Of a stretch of DNA of 64,000 bases, positions 50,195 to 59,781 are shown in pieces (within the stretch, counting starts at the first letter, position 1; each line of letters starts with the position of its first letter). Source of the stretch: Bacteroidota bacterium (GTDB taxonomy: Bacteria > Bacteroidota > Bacteroidia > Sphingobacteriales > Sphingobacteriaceae); the NCBI GenBank assembly GCA_018266915.1, contig JAFDZM010000091.1:22438-86437 (forward strand). The letters are read 5' to 3'. The translations under genes were made by a program, and so were the position numbers. A model generated the notes under the pieces. That model saw nothing but the letters and a program-made list of their open reading frames with translations. It was not told the DNA's origin and did no database searches.

Positions 50195-52147
50195 TTACGC
50201 CAGTGGCAAAGTGAAATAAAAAGTAGAGCCTTTCCCTAATTCACTTTCAACGCCTATTTTCCCATTGTGTTTCTTGACGATCTCCGAACAAATGTATAAG
50301 CCCAATCCAAGGCCCGAGCGACGATATGCTGAAGCATTCACCTGGTAGTAACGTTCAAATAAGTGCGGTAGTTTATCTTCTGGAATACCGGGGCCGAAAT
50401 CCTGTACGGAGATACGCGCAAATTTCCCTTCAGTATTCGCGGCAAGTATAATTTCAACAGAATTTGGGGCGTATTTTACTGCATTATTTACCAGGTTGGT
50501 TATTACCTGGTCTATGGCATGTTCGTCGGCGTCTACCATAAGCTTTTCCGGGGCGTTTACTACAATCTTAAATTTATCATCGGCCCTGATGTGATTGCAG
50601 CAATTTTTAAGGAGTTCGGTGATATTGAACTTTGTTTTCTCAATTCTCAGTTGCGACTCATTCGCACGGCCAACATTTAACAAGTCTTCAACAAGTGTGC
50701 TCACTTTATCCATACTTTTTACTGCCTGGTCGATTAATCGCGGCAAGACTTGTGGTGACGGATTGTTCTTCATTCGCTCCAATAATTGGAGCGATCCTTT
50801 GAGTGTTGTAATCGGTGTTTTTAATTCATGGCTGGCAATACTCAAAAAGTCATCTTTTTGCTGCTGGAGCCGTTTTTGTTCTGTGATATCGATAACTGTG
50901 CCGATCATTCGCACCGGCTGCTTATCCGCATCAAAATATACCTGCCCGTTAACTTTTACCCAATGCATAGAGTTGTCCTTGTGGATAATCCGCAACTCAT
51001 TGAACAATTTTCCGGTTTCGATAGCTTTTTGCCTTGCAATGAACCGTGCTTCACGGTCATCAGGGTGAATTGCTGTTGCAAACTCATCCCATGAGACCGG
51101 TTCGTCAAATCCAAAAATTGTATCAAACCGGGGAGATGTTAGTATATCGTTAGTTCTCAGGTCGATGTCATATGTGCCGGTTTCGGCAGCTTCTATAGCA
51201 AGCCTGTTGCGTTCAGCCATTTCTTCAACAATGCGCCGAGCATTAACTTTCTCTGTCACTTCAATGACGATCACCAGAACAGAATCTACTTTACCCTTAA
51301 ATTTTATCGGCTCGTAAACAAAATCTATAAATACCGTTTCCGGGACACCTCTTCGTATTAATGTGAGCTCCGTTTCATATGCTATGTAACTAATGCCTGT
51401 GTCGATAACTTTTTGCATCACCGGCGCATAGGCTTCGGCAGCTTCATGAATGGCCTCCCAGATAGGCCTGTTTTCCACCTCATGCCTGTCGCGGCCAACC
51501 AACTCAAGATAAATATCGTTTACTTCTTCTACCCACATATCTTTAGCCCTGATAATACACATACCAATAGGCGCCTGGTTCACGAGATTACGAAACCTTA
51601 TGTCACTCTCAATCAGTGCGGTATTTATCTCCTGCATTTCAGCTTGTGACTGGATCAACTCTTCGTTTGTTAAATTCAACTCTTCGTTGGCGGCAGATAA
51701 CTCTTCATTGGCGGCACGCATTTCTTCCTGCAAAAGATACTCGCGTTGCTGACTGAGATACCGTTCAGTAATATCGGTAGCGGTATGTAAAATGCAAAAG
51801 GTCTCGCCGGTTTCATTCTTTATCGGACGATACTCGAAATCAAAATAGAATGTCTTTAGCTCACCATTTATCTCAAGTATTGCGGCAGTGTCTTTACCGC
51901 TAATGGTAATGCCCTGGTGCCAGACCCTGCTAAACATTTCGATAAAAGGCTGGCCCTCCAGTTCGGGCAATGCTTTTGCCAGGGGCATACCAATAACACC
52001 CCGGTCTTTTCCCCATACTTTAATCATGGCATCGCTGGCGTACTGTATAACAAACTGATCGGTTACGTGAATAGCAATAGCCTGGTTTGATTGAGCGAGG
52101 ACATCGATCAATTCTTCGGTAGTAAGATTGTCAGTAGGAGATGTCAT
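50195..52147 (-). CDS. Soluble multi-PAS histidine kinase
   Basis: 650 residues without membrane helices: PAS 1 (about 15-130), a coiled coil of repeated ANEEL motifs (about 140-190), PAS 2 (190-310), PAS 3 (315-415), then DHp with FLSIASHELKTPITT and a HATPase (NLVNNAVKYAPNS, DFGPGIPEDKL, GLGLGLYICSEIV). A cytosolic kinase sensing small molecules, redox or light through its PAS domains. No response regulator is adjacent. Convergent with the His-rich pair. Confidence 0.9.
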   Translation of the reverse strand: MTSPTDNLTTEELIDVLAQSNQAIAIHVTDQFVIQYASDAMIKVWGKDRGVIGMPLAKALPELEGQPFIEMFSRVWHQGITISGKDTAAILEINGELKTFYFDFEYRPIKNETGETFCILHTATDITERYLSQQREYLLQEEMRAANEELSAANEELNLTNEELIQSQAEMQEINTALIESDIRFRNLVNQAPIGMCIIRAKDMWVEEVNDIYLELVGRDRHEVENRPIWEAIHEAAEAYAPVMQKVIDTGISYIAYETELTLIRRGVPETVFIDFVYEPIKFKGKVDSVLVIVIEVTEKVNARRIVEEMAERNRLAIEAAETGTYDIDLRTNDILTSPRFDTIFGFDEPVSWDEFATAIHPDDREARFIARQKAIETGKLFNELRIIHKDNSMHWVKVNGQVYFDADKQPVRMIGTVIDITEQKRLQQQKDDFLSIASHELKTPITTLKGSLQLLERMKNNPSPQVLPRLIDQAVKSMDKVSTLVEDLLNVGRANESQLRIEKTKFNITELLKNCCNHIRADDKFKIVVNAPEKLMVDADEHAIDQVITNLVNNAVKYAPNSVEIILAANTEGKFARISVQDFGPGIPEDKLPHLFERYYQVNASAYRRSGLGLGLYICSEIVKKHNGKIGVESELGKGSTFYFTLPLA

Positions 52148-52286
52148 AAATTTTAACCCAATCAGGGATGATAAAGATAGCTAACTTATCTTAAAAGTAA
52201 AAAAACTTAATGTATTTGATAATGCGAGCAGGTAATTCCGCTTTGGAAATTTATTAGCAATTTGCTGCGTGTGAGAAATCAACTTT

Positions 52287-53150
52287 TCATTCTTTCGGCT
52301 TCGTCACCAGCACCCAATCCACTAACACCTTTGCCTGTCCGGCTTTGATCTTATCAACTGTTGCCTGCGAAATTCCAAAGTAGGGTTTGGTGATCTTATT
52401 CACGCCGTTTGGATAGCCGCCGCCTAATGCAAAGTTGAGTATGATAAATTTAGGATTATCAAACGCCCATTTACCGTAGTGCTCAACCTGGGCTTTGGTT
52501 ACGGTGTAGGTAACTTCGCCATCGGTTTTAAACACCATTTTGTCGGGCGTCCAGTCTACAGAGTAGATGTGCCAGTCGTTTACTGTACTTTTCTTTGGCA
52601 GAAAGTACCGGAAAGTTAGGGGGGTATTACCATAATAGTTTGGTCCGTGCATGGCATTGCTTATCCAACTGCCATCGCCTACAGTTTCCATCATGTCAAT
52701 CTCGCCGCAGGCAGGCCATTCGCCTTCTCCCAATGCCCAGAATGCCGGCCACAAACCTTCGCCCGATGTAAGCTTCATTCTCGCCGAGGCGCTGCCGTAA
52801 GTAAATTCCATTTTGGCGCGGGTGTTTATCCTGCCCGAAATAAAGTCATATTTCTTCTGCTCTTTGCTGGTATAACCGGGAAGATATTTTGGCTTGATCA
52901 TCAGGGCGCCGTTTTTAGCGCCTTCTGCAGCCTTACCATGTACCGTATAAAGCACTGAGGCCGAATCGACATAAGCCTGTTGCTCATCGTTGACAGTTTC
53001 GCCGGTAACTTCTACATTCCATTTACTGCGGTCGAGGCTTTTGCTGTTAAAATCTTCAAAAAATACAGTGTCAACTTTGGCTTTTTGCTGCGCGATGGAT
53101 GGAACAGACACGATAAATGCCAGGAAAAATAAAAGGAAGAAGGTTTTCAT
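52287..53150 (-). CDS. Exported GH16 glucanase
   Basis: 287 residues. Signal peptide ending PSIAQQ, then a GH16 jelly roll with RINTRAKMEFTYGSASAR and the active site GEIDMMETVG (nucleophile E150, helper D152, acid/base E155). Laminarinase/beta-1,3-glucanase type by the EIDMMETVG form; may also cut other beta-glucans. The 53160 lipoprotein gene is 9 bp upstream on the same strand, so the two form a probable operon. Confidence 0.92.
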   Translation of the reverse strand: MKTFFLLFFLAFIVSVPSIAQQKAKVDTVFFEDFNSKSLDRSKWNVEVTGETVNDEQQAYVDSASVLYTVHGKAAEGAKNGALMIKPKYLPGYTSKEQKKYDFISGRINTRAKMEFTYGSASARMKLTSGEGLWPAFWALGEGEWPACGEIDMMETVGDGSWISNAMHGPNYYGNTPLTFRYFLPKKSTVNDWHIYSVDWTPDKMVFKTDGEVTYTVTKAQVEHYGKWAFDNPKFIILNFALGGGYPNGVNKITKPYFGISQATVDKIKAGQAKVLVDWVLVTKPKE

Positions 53151-53159
53151 AATTGGTGT

Positions 53160-53888
53160 TTATTTCACAATGTAATTATAATAAATCGGCGTCAACGAAC
53201 GGCCAACAACTTTTGCAGTTGCACTAACCGGATAGCCCGCGCTGTTGTATTTATAGGTATATACATCCGCATTTTTGGTAACCACATTGTTTATCAGCGA
53301 ATTGGCATCAGGATAAAGCAGGTACATCAAAAAGTAATTGTTGGGCGGTACTGCCGAAAAATAGCTTTTCATGTCATCATAGGTGTAAAATACCTCATCA
53401 TACAGATCAAGGCTGCCATCAGTTTTATAGTTTTTCAAACTGGCCACATTTCCCCGTTCATCATAGGTAAATACTGAATACCCAGCATGAAGTGTGCGTA
53501 TTTCGGTTACTTCATGTTTGTCATCAAAAGTAAGGTAGGCCGTGTCCGGTTCTTTGGATGGAACTTTGGTTACAAATCCTATAGCTGGCGTGTAAAAGAA
53601 ATCAAATTCTTTAGCCAGGTTGCCGCTGGGGGTTATAGTTTTAGCCATATTAACGCGCCCGGCTGCATTATAGGTGATAGTGAAATAATGCCCATCGCCA
53701 TTTTTTACCAGTGTTAAACGGTTCTGATTGTCATAAAAATATTTCGTCGTATCAATGGGCAGACCATCGGCCCTGTCGTCAATTATTTGCTCACTAAGCA
53801 GGTAGACCTTTTGCAAACGCTCACCTTTTTTACAGGAAAATGCTATAAATACCATCAGCCCCAAAACACTAAACAACAGCTTCTTCAT
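53160..53888 (-). CDS. Lipoprotein with YD-like repeats
   Basis: 242 residues, SPII signal ending FIAFSCKKG (Cys 19). The mature part repeats KYFYDNQNRLTLVKNGDG, FTITYNAAGRVNMAK, SVFTYDERGNVAS-like units, i.e. YD/RHS-type strands as in DUF4595 lipoproteins. Probably an outer-membrane-anchored beta-sheet structure. Upstream of the GH16 gene with a 9-bp gap; a shared glycan function is possible but not shown. Confidence 0.75.
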   Translation of the reverse strand: MKKLLFSVLGLMVFIAFSCKKGERLQKVYLLSEQIIDDRADGLPIDTTKYFYDNQNRLTLVKNGDGHYFTITYNAAGRVNMAKTITPSGNLAKEFDFFYTPAIGFVTKVPSKEPDTAYLTFDDKHEVTEIRTLHAGYSVFTYDERGNVASLKNYKTDGSLDLYDEVFYTYDDMKSYFSAVPPNNYFLMYLLYPDANSLINNVVTKNADVYTYKYNSAGYPVSATAKVVGRSLTPIYYNYIVK

Positions 53889-54031
53889 GAATAAAATATG
53901 CAGATTTTATAACCGGTTTGAGAAATGTGCTTGAAAAGATACTATTTTTTTGATTAACAATATGATATAATGACTTTTTAATTACTTCGGCTTTTATAAA
54001 TTGCAATCGTCACTTAAAAGGTTGACTGTTT

Positions 54032-54119
54032 CGCCTCACCTAAATCCTCTCTAAAGGAGAGGACTTTAATTGCACGGCAATATATAGCCCCTTGCCATTA
54101 GAGAGGGGTTGGGTGCGGC
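54032..54119. repeat. CCTCTC/GAGAGG palindromic element
   Basis: CGCCTCACCTAAATCCTCTC-type left arm with an inner hairpin TCCTCTC (54045-54051)/GAGAGGA (54057-54063), and a right arm GAGAGGGGTTGGGTGCGG. Similar elements are common between genes in Bacteroidota. It precedes the metallophosphoesterase gene. Confidence 0.7.
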
Positions 54120-54160
54120 AACGCTAAACTATATAAATTGCACTTTACGCAAATTACATT

Positions 54161-55426
54161 ATGCACCGGGGCGGATTTATAAGAATATTCCTGATCATAG
54201 CGGCTATCAGCCTTCTGCTGGACTGGTATGTATTTAATGGCCTGAAGACCTTTGTGAAGGGTTGGAAGTCAGTCCGGTTAAGGAGAATTGTGCTTTGGGG
54301 GTATTTGTTCGTTTCCATCGGTGTTACTGTTTTATTTGTGGCAGGTACTGGTAGTTTTAGCACTGCCAAAGGAATGACACCATACCATGAGTGGATGCTG
54401 AGCCTGCTGATCACTCTTTTTATTACCAAAATAATTTTCTCCCTGGTTTTGCTCATCGGCGATATCGGGCGACTTTTTTACGGCGTGGTTGATTATGCTA
54501 TCAATCGCAATGTGAAGAAACGCGGTGAGCCATTCTTCCCGGCGCGCCGCAAGTTTATCAGCGAGATAGCCATCCTGGTAGCAGCCGTACCTTTCACAGG
54601 TTTCCTTTATGGCATGTTTAAAGGGAAATATGATTACAAGCTATACAAGTCCACCCTTTATTTTGACGATCTGCCAGATGCTTTTGACGGGTTTACCATT
54701 ACCCAAATTTCTGACATCCATTCAGGTAGCTTTGATAACAAGAGTGCTGTTCAGCGGGGCATCGATATGGCTAAAGCGCAAAAGAGCGATCTTTTTGTTT
54801 TCACCGGCGATCTTGTGAATAACGCCGCATGGGAGATAGAACCCTATATGGATATGTTTAGTCAGTTGAAAGCGCCATACGGGCAATTTTCCATACTGGG
54901 CAATCACGACTACGGCGACTATATTCATTGGGATAGTGATGCTGAGAAAAATGCCAATTTAGAGAAGTTGAAAGAACATCATCATACATTGGGGTACCGA
55001 CTCTTGCTTGATGAAAACGTGGTGATAGAGAAAGGCGGGCAAAAGATAAGCCTGATTGGTGTACAAAATTGGGGTAGGGGTTTTGTGCAAAAAGGCGACC
55101 TGGATAAGGCAATGAGGGATGTGGATAAAAATGCGTTCAAAATCCTCCTCTCGCATGATCCAACTCATTGGGAAGAAAAAGTCCGTTACTATCCCGAAAA
55201 AATACAATTAACCTTATCGGGGCATACACATGGTGCACAGTTTGGTGTGGAAGCAGCCGGCTTACGCTGGAGCCCCGTAAAATATGTTTACCTCGACTGG
55301 GCCGGGTGGATGGAACAATATGGACGCCAGCTGTATGTGAACCGGGGCTTCGGCTTTCTGGCATTTTCGGGCAGAGTGGGTATTTGGCCAGAAATTACGG
55401 TGCTTACTTTGAAGAAGAGAGCTTGA
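54161..55426 (+). CDS. Membrane metallophosphoesterase
   Basis: 421 residues: four N-terminal TM helices (about 5-24, 42-64, 83-105, 128-148), then a calcineurin-like phosphoesterase with ISDIHSG, FTGDLVNN, LGNHDYGD, LLSHDPTH and SGHTHGAQFG, all five metal motifs intact. The active site faces the outside or inside depending on topology; substrates in this group include lipids (UDP-diacylglucosamine type) and nucleotides. Alone in its orientation. Confidence 0.9.
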   Translation: MHRGGFIRIFLIIAAISLLLDWYVFNGLKTFVKGWKSVRLRRIVLWGYLFVSIGVTVLFVAGTGSFSTAKGMTPYHEWMLSLLITLFITKIIFSLVLLIGDIGRLFYGVVDYAINRNVKKRGEPFFPARRKFISEIAILVAAVPFTGFLYGMFKGKYDYKLYKSTLYFDDLPDAFDGFTITQISDIHSGSFDNKSAVQRGIDMAKAQKSDLFVFTGDLVNNAAWEIEPYMDMFSQLKAPYGQFSILGNHDYGDYIHWDSDAEKNANLEKLKEHHHTLGYRLLLDENVVIEKGGQKISLIGVQNWGRGFVQKGDLDKAMRDVDKNAFKILLSHDPTHWEEKVRYYPEKIQLTLSGHTHGAQFGVEAAGLRWSPVKYVYLDWAGWMEQYGRQLYVNRGFGFLAFSGRVGIWPEITVLTLKKRA

Positions 55427-55479
55427 TCTATAAATAAAAACAATTTTGACAGCGCTGGCATTGTATTAGTAAGTAATCA

Positions 55480-55689
55480 ATGCACATGGCTACAGACAAA
55501 TTAAAGATCATTCGCCCCGGAAAAACAGAGGCAAAGCATACCCATCGTGATAACTGGGAAGTGATGAAACCTTTCGTGATATTTTCATTTAAAGCACTTA
55601 AAATGATCGGGTCGGGTTTGATAGCTATAATAAACGCATTACCCACTTTAAAGCCACATACCGATAACACAGTAATAAAACGGCGCTGA
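55480..55689 (+). CDS. Small hypothetical protein
   Basis: 69 residues (ATG 55480; ATG 55486 two codons on is also possible). Basic, charged N-terminus (KLKIIRPGKTEAKHTHRDNW) and a hydrophobic middle (KMIGSGLIAIINALP) that may be one membrane helix. It ends 1 bp before the convergent response regulator gene. No family. Confidence 0.5.
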   Translation: MHMATDKLKIIRPGKTEAKHTHRDNWEVMKPFVIFSFKALKMIGSGLIAIINALPTLKPHTDNTVIKRR

Positions 55690-56055
55690 TTATTCTAAAA
55701 TGAGGTTGTTCACTTTGCTCACTAATTCATCCAGGCCAAAGGGTTTGGCAATAATGTCATCACAAGGCAAAGACGAAAAATCTGCCCCGCGGTGATAAAA
55801 GTAGGAGCATAGCATTACCGGTGTGCTTCCAAACCGGGGGTGCCATTTCAGTTGGTGGCAGATATCATCGGATGATTTGCGCCCGGCAAGCCTGTCGTCA
55901 AGTATAAATAAGTCAGGTTGAAAAATTTTGGCAATTTCTATCAGGTTACTGCTGTCGGAAGTGATCAATACCTGGAATTTTTCATAAGTGAGAGCTTCCT
56001 CTACAGCTTCCAGTATAAACTGGTTGTCGTCTAATACCAATATACGCTTTAGCAT
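55690..56055 (-). CDS. Stand-alone response regulator receiver
   Basis: 121 residues. Acidic D8-D9 pair, phospho-acceptor in LFILDDRLAGR, a late Lys in IAKPFG. No output domain, so it signals by protein contact. No kinase gene is adjacent; partner unknown. AT-rich upstream region of ~280 bp. Confidence 0.88.
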   Translation of the reverse strand: MLKRILVLDDNQFILEAVEEALTYEKFQVLITSDSSNLIEIAKIFQPDLFILDDRLAGRKSSDDICHQLKWHPRFGSTPVMLCSYFYHRGADFSSLPCDDIIAKPFGLDELVSKVNNLILE

Positions 56056-56339
56056 AATCGTGTTTGTCTAATAAGGGGTTGTTGTGTAAAGGTTTTTCCA
56101 TTCAAATCAATATGAATTAAAACTTCCTAAAGCTTTCTTATGACTGTATAAACGAAAATAGGTTTAAGCTATTTTATGTAATAATGTTAAAAAGTGTAAA
56201 ATTGATGTAAGGTTTTGTTATAAAATATTGCATTTAGTATACCTGACGCCTGTTTTTTGTCACTTGCAAATACTTATTTCTTTAAATATCATCATTGGAA
56301 TGAATTGTATTATTTTTGTTGCAAATAATATATACGCTT

Positions 56340-56822
56340 ATGAAAAAACTATTGCAAACATCCAGCCTGATCATAGTATTGACAATTGCTTTTACAGCAT
56401 GTAATACCGTTAAGAAACTGCCCGCTACAGTTGCCGGTGCATCTCGCGCCCGCTTTGTAGGTAATTGGACACTTACTAAAGTTAGTTACGAAGGCCTTGT
56501 ACCCGGAGCGGTACAAACCGTATTTGACCAGGGCGCCCCCGAAGATTTTAATGGCAGCACCTGGAACCTGACTAATAGTGGTAACGGCAAATACACTTTA
56601 GCCAATGGGACATCACAAACCATATTCTGGTCGTACAGCAACACCAATGGTGAGATATTCCAGTTTAAAAAGCTTTACCAGGGTGATAGCGCCAGAAAGG
56701 TACAGGAAGGTTATCAATTGGTGTTGGCCGGTATCGACGACAATTATATGACTTTGAAATCTCCGGTAAGCCTGGGCGATAAAACGGCTTATGTGGTTTA
56801 TGCATTCAGCAAAAGCAAGTAA
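56340..56822 (+). CDS. Lipocalin-like lipoprotein
   Basis: 160 residues from ATG 56340. SPII signal ending IAFTACNTV, then a small beta-barrel pattern (RFVGNWTLTKVSYEG, GKYTLANGTSQTIFW, YQLVLAGIDDNYMTLKS) like lipocalin-family DUF lipoproteins. A perfect TATTTTTG -7 box is at 56311-56318. Lipid- or hydrophobic-ligand-binding is possible. Confidence 0.7.
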   Translation: MKKLLQTSSLIIVLTIAFTACNTVKKLPATVAGASRARFVGNWTLTKVSYEGLVPGAVQTVFDQGAPEDFNGSTWNLTNSGNGKYTLANGTSQTIFWSYSNTNGEIFQFKKLYQGDSARKVQEGYQLVLAGIDDNYMTLKSPVSLGDKTAYVVYAFSKSK

Positions 56823-56849
56823 GGAGAGAAATATTAAAATAAGTACACA

Positions 56850-56990
56850 TGTCATTTCGAATGAACGGGAAGGATATGTGTAATGGCGTGAGGAGAAATC
56901 TTATACATCTTGCATTGTTCGCCTTGCAATTTGTATAAGATTTCTCACCCGCGCCATAGCGCAGGGCTTACCTGCGGATTCGAAATGACA
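56850..56990. repeat. TGTCATTTCGA palindromic element, copy 3
   Basis: TGTCATTTCGAAT (56850-56862) complements ATTCGAAATGACA (56978-56990); inner GAGAAATCTTATAC and its mate as in copies 1 and 2. Between convergent genes. Confidence 0.88.
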
Positions 56991-57009
56991 TCGTTTTTAG
57001 AAGTTTTAT

Positions 57010-57690
57010 TTATTGTGCAGCCTGTGTAGCCTGTTGTTTCATCTGATCATTAGCAACAATTACAATTTCTACACGGCGATTTTGTGCGCGGCCATCAGCA
57101 GTACTGTTCAATGCAATTGGTTCTGTTTCGCCCTTACCCTGGGTAGTTAAGCGCGATCCATTGATCCCTTCGCCAACTAAAAATGCTTTTACGGCACCAG
57201 CTCTGCGGATGGAAAGATCCATATTATGCGCAGCAGTACCGGTGCTGTCTGTATGTCCCACTACCAAAATATTGGTTTGCGGATTATTTTGCAGCGATAC
57301 AGCCAGTTTTTTCAAACTGGTTTGAGCTACCGGTTTTACGTTTGTTTTATCGATATCAAATAAAATGCCCGAGTCGAATTTTACAAGGATACCTTCACCT
57401 TCACGGGTAACAGTAGCTCCGGGGACGGTTTGTTTGATCTCAGCAGCTTGTTTATCCATTTTGTGACCAATTAAAGCGCCCGCTGTGCCACCTACTGCAC
57501 CACCAATGATGGCGCCTAATGCAGTATTACCCGCTGCTTTGCCGATAAAGGCGCCAATAACGCCACCGCCGCCTGCACCAATAGCAGCGCCTTTTTCTGT
57601 TTTGGTGAAAGAGCTACATCCCGAGAATAAAATACTTGCTGTGGCAAAGGATATGCCCAATGTGGCAACTTTGATCTTCATGTTCTTCAT
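57010..57690 (-). CDS. OmpA-family lipoprotein with glycine zipper
   Basis: 226 residues from ATG 57690. SPII signal ending ILFSGCSSF; a Gly-zipper segment (GAAIGAGGGGVIGAFIGKAA, then GAIIGGAVGGTAGALIG) that should sit in a membrane; then an OmpA peptidoglycan-binding domain (ILFDIDKTNVKP, NILVVGHTDSTGTAAHN, RRAGAVKAFLV, GRAQNRRVEIVI). It tethers the outer membrane to the cell wall. A TTG two codons upstream is rejected. Confidence 0.88.
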   Translation of the reverse strand: MKNMKIKVATLGISFATASILFSGCSSFTKTEKGAAIGAGGGGVIGAFIGKAAGNTALGAIIGGAVGGTAGALIGHKMDKQAAEIKQTVPGATVTREGEGILVKFDSGILFDIDKTNVKPVAQTSLKKLAVSLQNNPQTNILVVGHTDSTGTAAHNMDLSIRRAGAVKAFLVGEGINGSRLTTQGKGETEPIALNSTADGRAQNRRVEIVIVANDQMKQQATQAAQ

Positions 57691-57891
57691 AGTCAATAGA
57701 TTGTGCTTGTTGTAATGATAAAGTGATAGATATTAAATATCTATTTATATATACGGCAAAGATAGACACAGAAAAACTAATTACAACCTTATACATCAAT
57801 GATAATATATTCTGATGATGTTATGACACGTATTTTATTGATATTATTACATCTAATATTTTAGTTGATACGGACTTATATTTTGAACTAA

Positions 57892-57922
57892 ATAGAATAA
57901 ACTGCAAAAAAATCTATCTTCG
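57892..57922 (+). promoter_or_regulatory. Promoter of the 50-codon membrane gene, candidate leaderless
   Basis: TTTG at 57892-57895, 19-bp spacer, TATCTTCG at 57915-57922 (7 of 8). The GTG start at 57928 is 5 nt after the box. Confidence 0.55.
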
Positions 57923-57927
57923 CGGCA

Positions 57928-58080
57928 GTGATCAGTCCGCGTTCAAAAAGTTATTATGTTGCTGCCATTATTATAGGTTTATCTGTAGGCATCGCTACAC
58001 GCGATATGCCGGTTGGTATTCTGCTGGCAGTGGTGCTTATGATATTATTCTCTGAGCTGAGGAAAAAAGGCAGTCAATAA
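57928..58080 (+). CDS. Small membrane protein (50 aa), GTG start
   Basis: 50 codons from GTG 57928: a short basic head (SPRSKSYY), two close hydrophobic stretches (about 11-23 and 29-41, AAIIIGLSVGIA and GILLAVVLMILF), then a basic tail (ELRKKGSQ). Two short TM helices or one hairpin in the membrane. A matched promoter directly before it and a terminator just after its stop make it a credible small gene. Unknown family. Confidence 0.6.
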   Translation: MISPRSKSYYVAAIIIGLSVGIATRDMPVGILLAVVLMILFSELRKKGSQ

Positions 58081-58084
58081 AAAA

Positions 58085-58104
58085 GGTGCCGCATTTGCAG
58101 CACC
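58085..58104 (+). terminator. Terminator after the small membrane gene
   Basis: GGTGC (58085-58089) pairs with GCACC (58100-58104), extended by a further GC pair after a mismatch; modest stem 4 bp past the stop. Confidence 0.45.
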
Positions 58105-58155
58105 CTTCCGCTAAAAATAGAGCAGTTAAACTAATTAGTAGATATATATTGGGAG

Positions 58156-58680
58156 TTATTTGGCACGACGAACCGGATGTTTGATACCATCACGGCGGGC
58201 TTCCTTCACATCTTTCTTCAAATCCTTTTTATCAGCCTTTAAGTCTTTCTGAGCAGCCTGTGCGCCAGCCAGATCACCGTCCTTTACATCCTTTTGTTCA
58301 GTTTTTTTGTCTGCCTTAATATCTTTGATGTCTTTCCTTACATCTTTCTCGTCAACTCTTTTTACCTGTTTATCAGCCAGTTTAACCGGGTGGGTTACGC
58401 CTTCTGATTTTAAGGTTTTAGCATCAGCTTTGATATCCTGTTTCTCTGTTTTCGCTGCGGCAAGTTCCGTTTTAGCAGCTGCCAGGTTACCCTGGTTTAT
58501 ATCATGCTTAGCTTCAGCTTTGTCTTTATCGTATGCGCGGATGTCCTTGCGCATGTCTTTCATCTGTACTTTTACCTCAGTTGATGATGCTGTAGTGGTA
58601 GTTGCAGAGGGGGTACTTGTTTGGGCGAAAGCAGCACCTGCGAGAATTAATGCCACGACCGTTAATACAATTCTTTTCAT
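58156..58680 (-). CDS. Exported Lys/Asp-rich repeat protein
   Basis: 174 residues: signal peptide ending AGAAFAQTS, Ser/Thr spacer, then a highly charged helical body in two similar halves, each ending in GVTHPVK or GIKHPVR. It is nearly all Lys, Asp, Ala and Glu, so a coiled coil or polyampholyte. Periplasmic or surface; may bind nucleic acids or acidic sugars, or be a spacer. Duplicated halves argue for internal tandem duplication. Confidence 0.7.
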   Translation of the reverse strand: MKRIVLTVVALILAGAAFAQTSTPSATTTTASSTEVKVQMKDMRKDIRAYDKDKAEAKHDINQGNLAAAKTELAAAKTEKQDIKADAKTLKSEGVTHPVKLADKQVKRVDEKDVRKDIKDIKADKKTEQKDVKDGDLAGAQAAQKDLKADKKDLKKDVKEARRDGIKHPVRRAK

Positions 58681-58850
58681 AACTTTTCTTTTTAGTTTAT
58701 TTGTGTTTTTGTTTGTTTGTTTCCGTTATGACTGTCAGAATGATATATGGTTTAATATGGGTAATAATATTTTTTTTCAACTAACTCATTAAACCATAAA
58801 TCCGTATTACAGTCTATTAAGCTTTTATGATATATTATTAAAATTATTTG

Positions 58851-59777
58851 ATGAAAATTTTTTACGTACCCCTATTATTTTTACTGCTCATTTGTACAGG
58901 CCGGGCATTTGCTCAAACCACATCAACCGAAGACCCGGAAGACTTATTGGATAAACTGGAAAACCAGGCCAAAGAACAGGATAAAAAAGCCTCGTTTAAG
59001 ATCGGTGTAAATTATCTGAGCAATAACGTATTTATGGGGCGGGCGGATACCGTTCGCACGCCTACTATTTTGCCCGAGATGAAATATATTTTCAAAAACG
59101 GCATTTACCTGGCAGCAACAGCAGATTATATTCCCAACCGTGTAACCAATAAACTAGACGGCGGAAGTGCCGCATTTGGATACGATTTTGATATTACCGA
59201 CGACTTTACCGGGGGCGTATCGTTTACCAAACTGTTCTACACCGCAAACAGTACGCAGATCGGTTCAGCTATTGGCAGCACCATTAATGCTAATTTGAGT
59301 TATAATATTGCTGATGTTATCACACCTATTGTCAGTGTCGACTATAATTTTCTGAAGCAAGATTTCGGGCATGACATCTTTTTAAACGCAGGCATATCGC
59401 ACGATTTTGCTATTGAAGGAATATTTGGCAATAAGGACCTTTTTATTATTTCCCCGTCTGCTAACCTGAACGCAGGTACACAGAACTTCTATGATGCCTA
59501 CTTTGTGCTCAAAAAATATAAGCTAACCAAAAAGGCCCTGGCTTTAGAACAGGCCGCCGAAAGCCTGATCATAAAACGGGAGGATCAATTAAGTAAATTT
59601 AAATTACTTGATTATGAGCTTTCCGCACCCATTGAATATAAAGCAGGGGTACTAATATTAAGCTTTACACCAACCTATGCCATTGCCGAAAATAAACTGC
59701 CACCTCGGGTTACCAAAGGCATGGTTAATACCTCGGGTATATTCTATTTTGAGGTAGGAGCAGCGTTGAAATTTTAA
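58851..59777 (+). CDS. Outer-membrane porin-like protein
   Basis: 309 residues from ATG 58851. Signal peptide ending RAFAQTTS, a short coiled segment (LDKLENQAKEQDKKASF), then about a dozen amphipathic strands (FKIGVNYLSNNVFMGR, GIYLAATADYIPNR, LSYNIADVITPIVSVDYNF) ending GAALKF with a C-terminal Phe. A beta-barrel of the general outer-membrane porin/transporter type; substrate unknown. The ParE-type pair follows convergently. Confidence 0.75.
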   Translation: MKIFYVPLLFLLLICTGRAFAQTTSTEDPEDLLDKLENQAKEQDKKASFKIGVNYLSNNVFMGRADTVRTPTILPEMKYIFKNGIYLAATADYIPNRVTNKLDGGSAAFGYDFDITDDFTGGVSFTKLFYTANSTQIGSAIGSTINANLSYNIADVITPIVSVDYNFLKQDFGHDIFLNAGISHDFAIEGIFGNKDLFIISPSANLNAGTQNFYDAYFVLKKYKLTKKALALEQAAESLIIKREDQLSKFKLLDYELSAPIEYKAGVLILSFTPTYAIAENKLPPRVTKGMVNTSGIFYFEVGAALKF

Positions 59778-59781
59778 AGAG

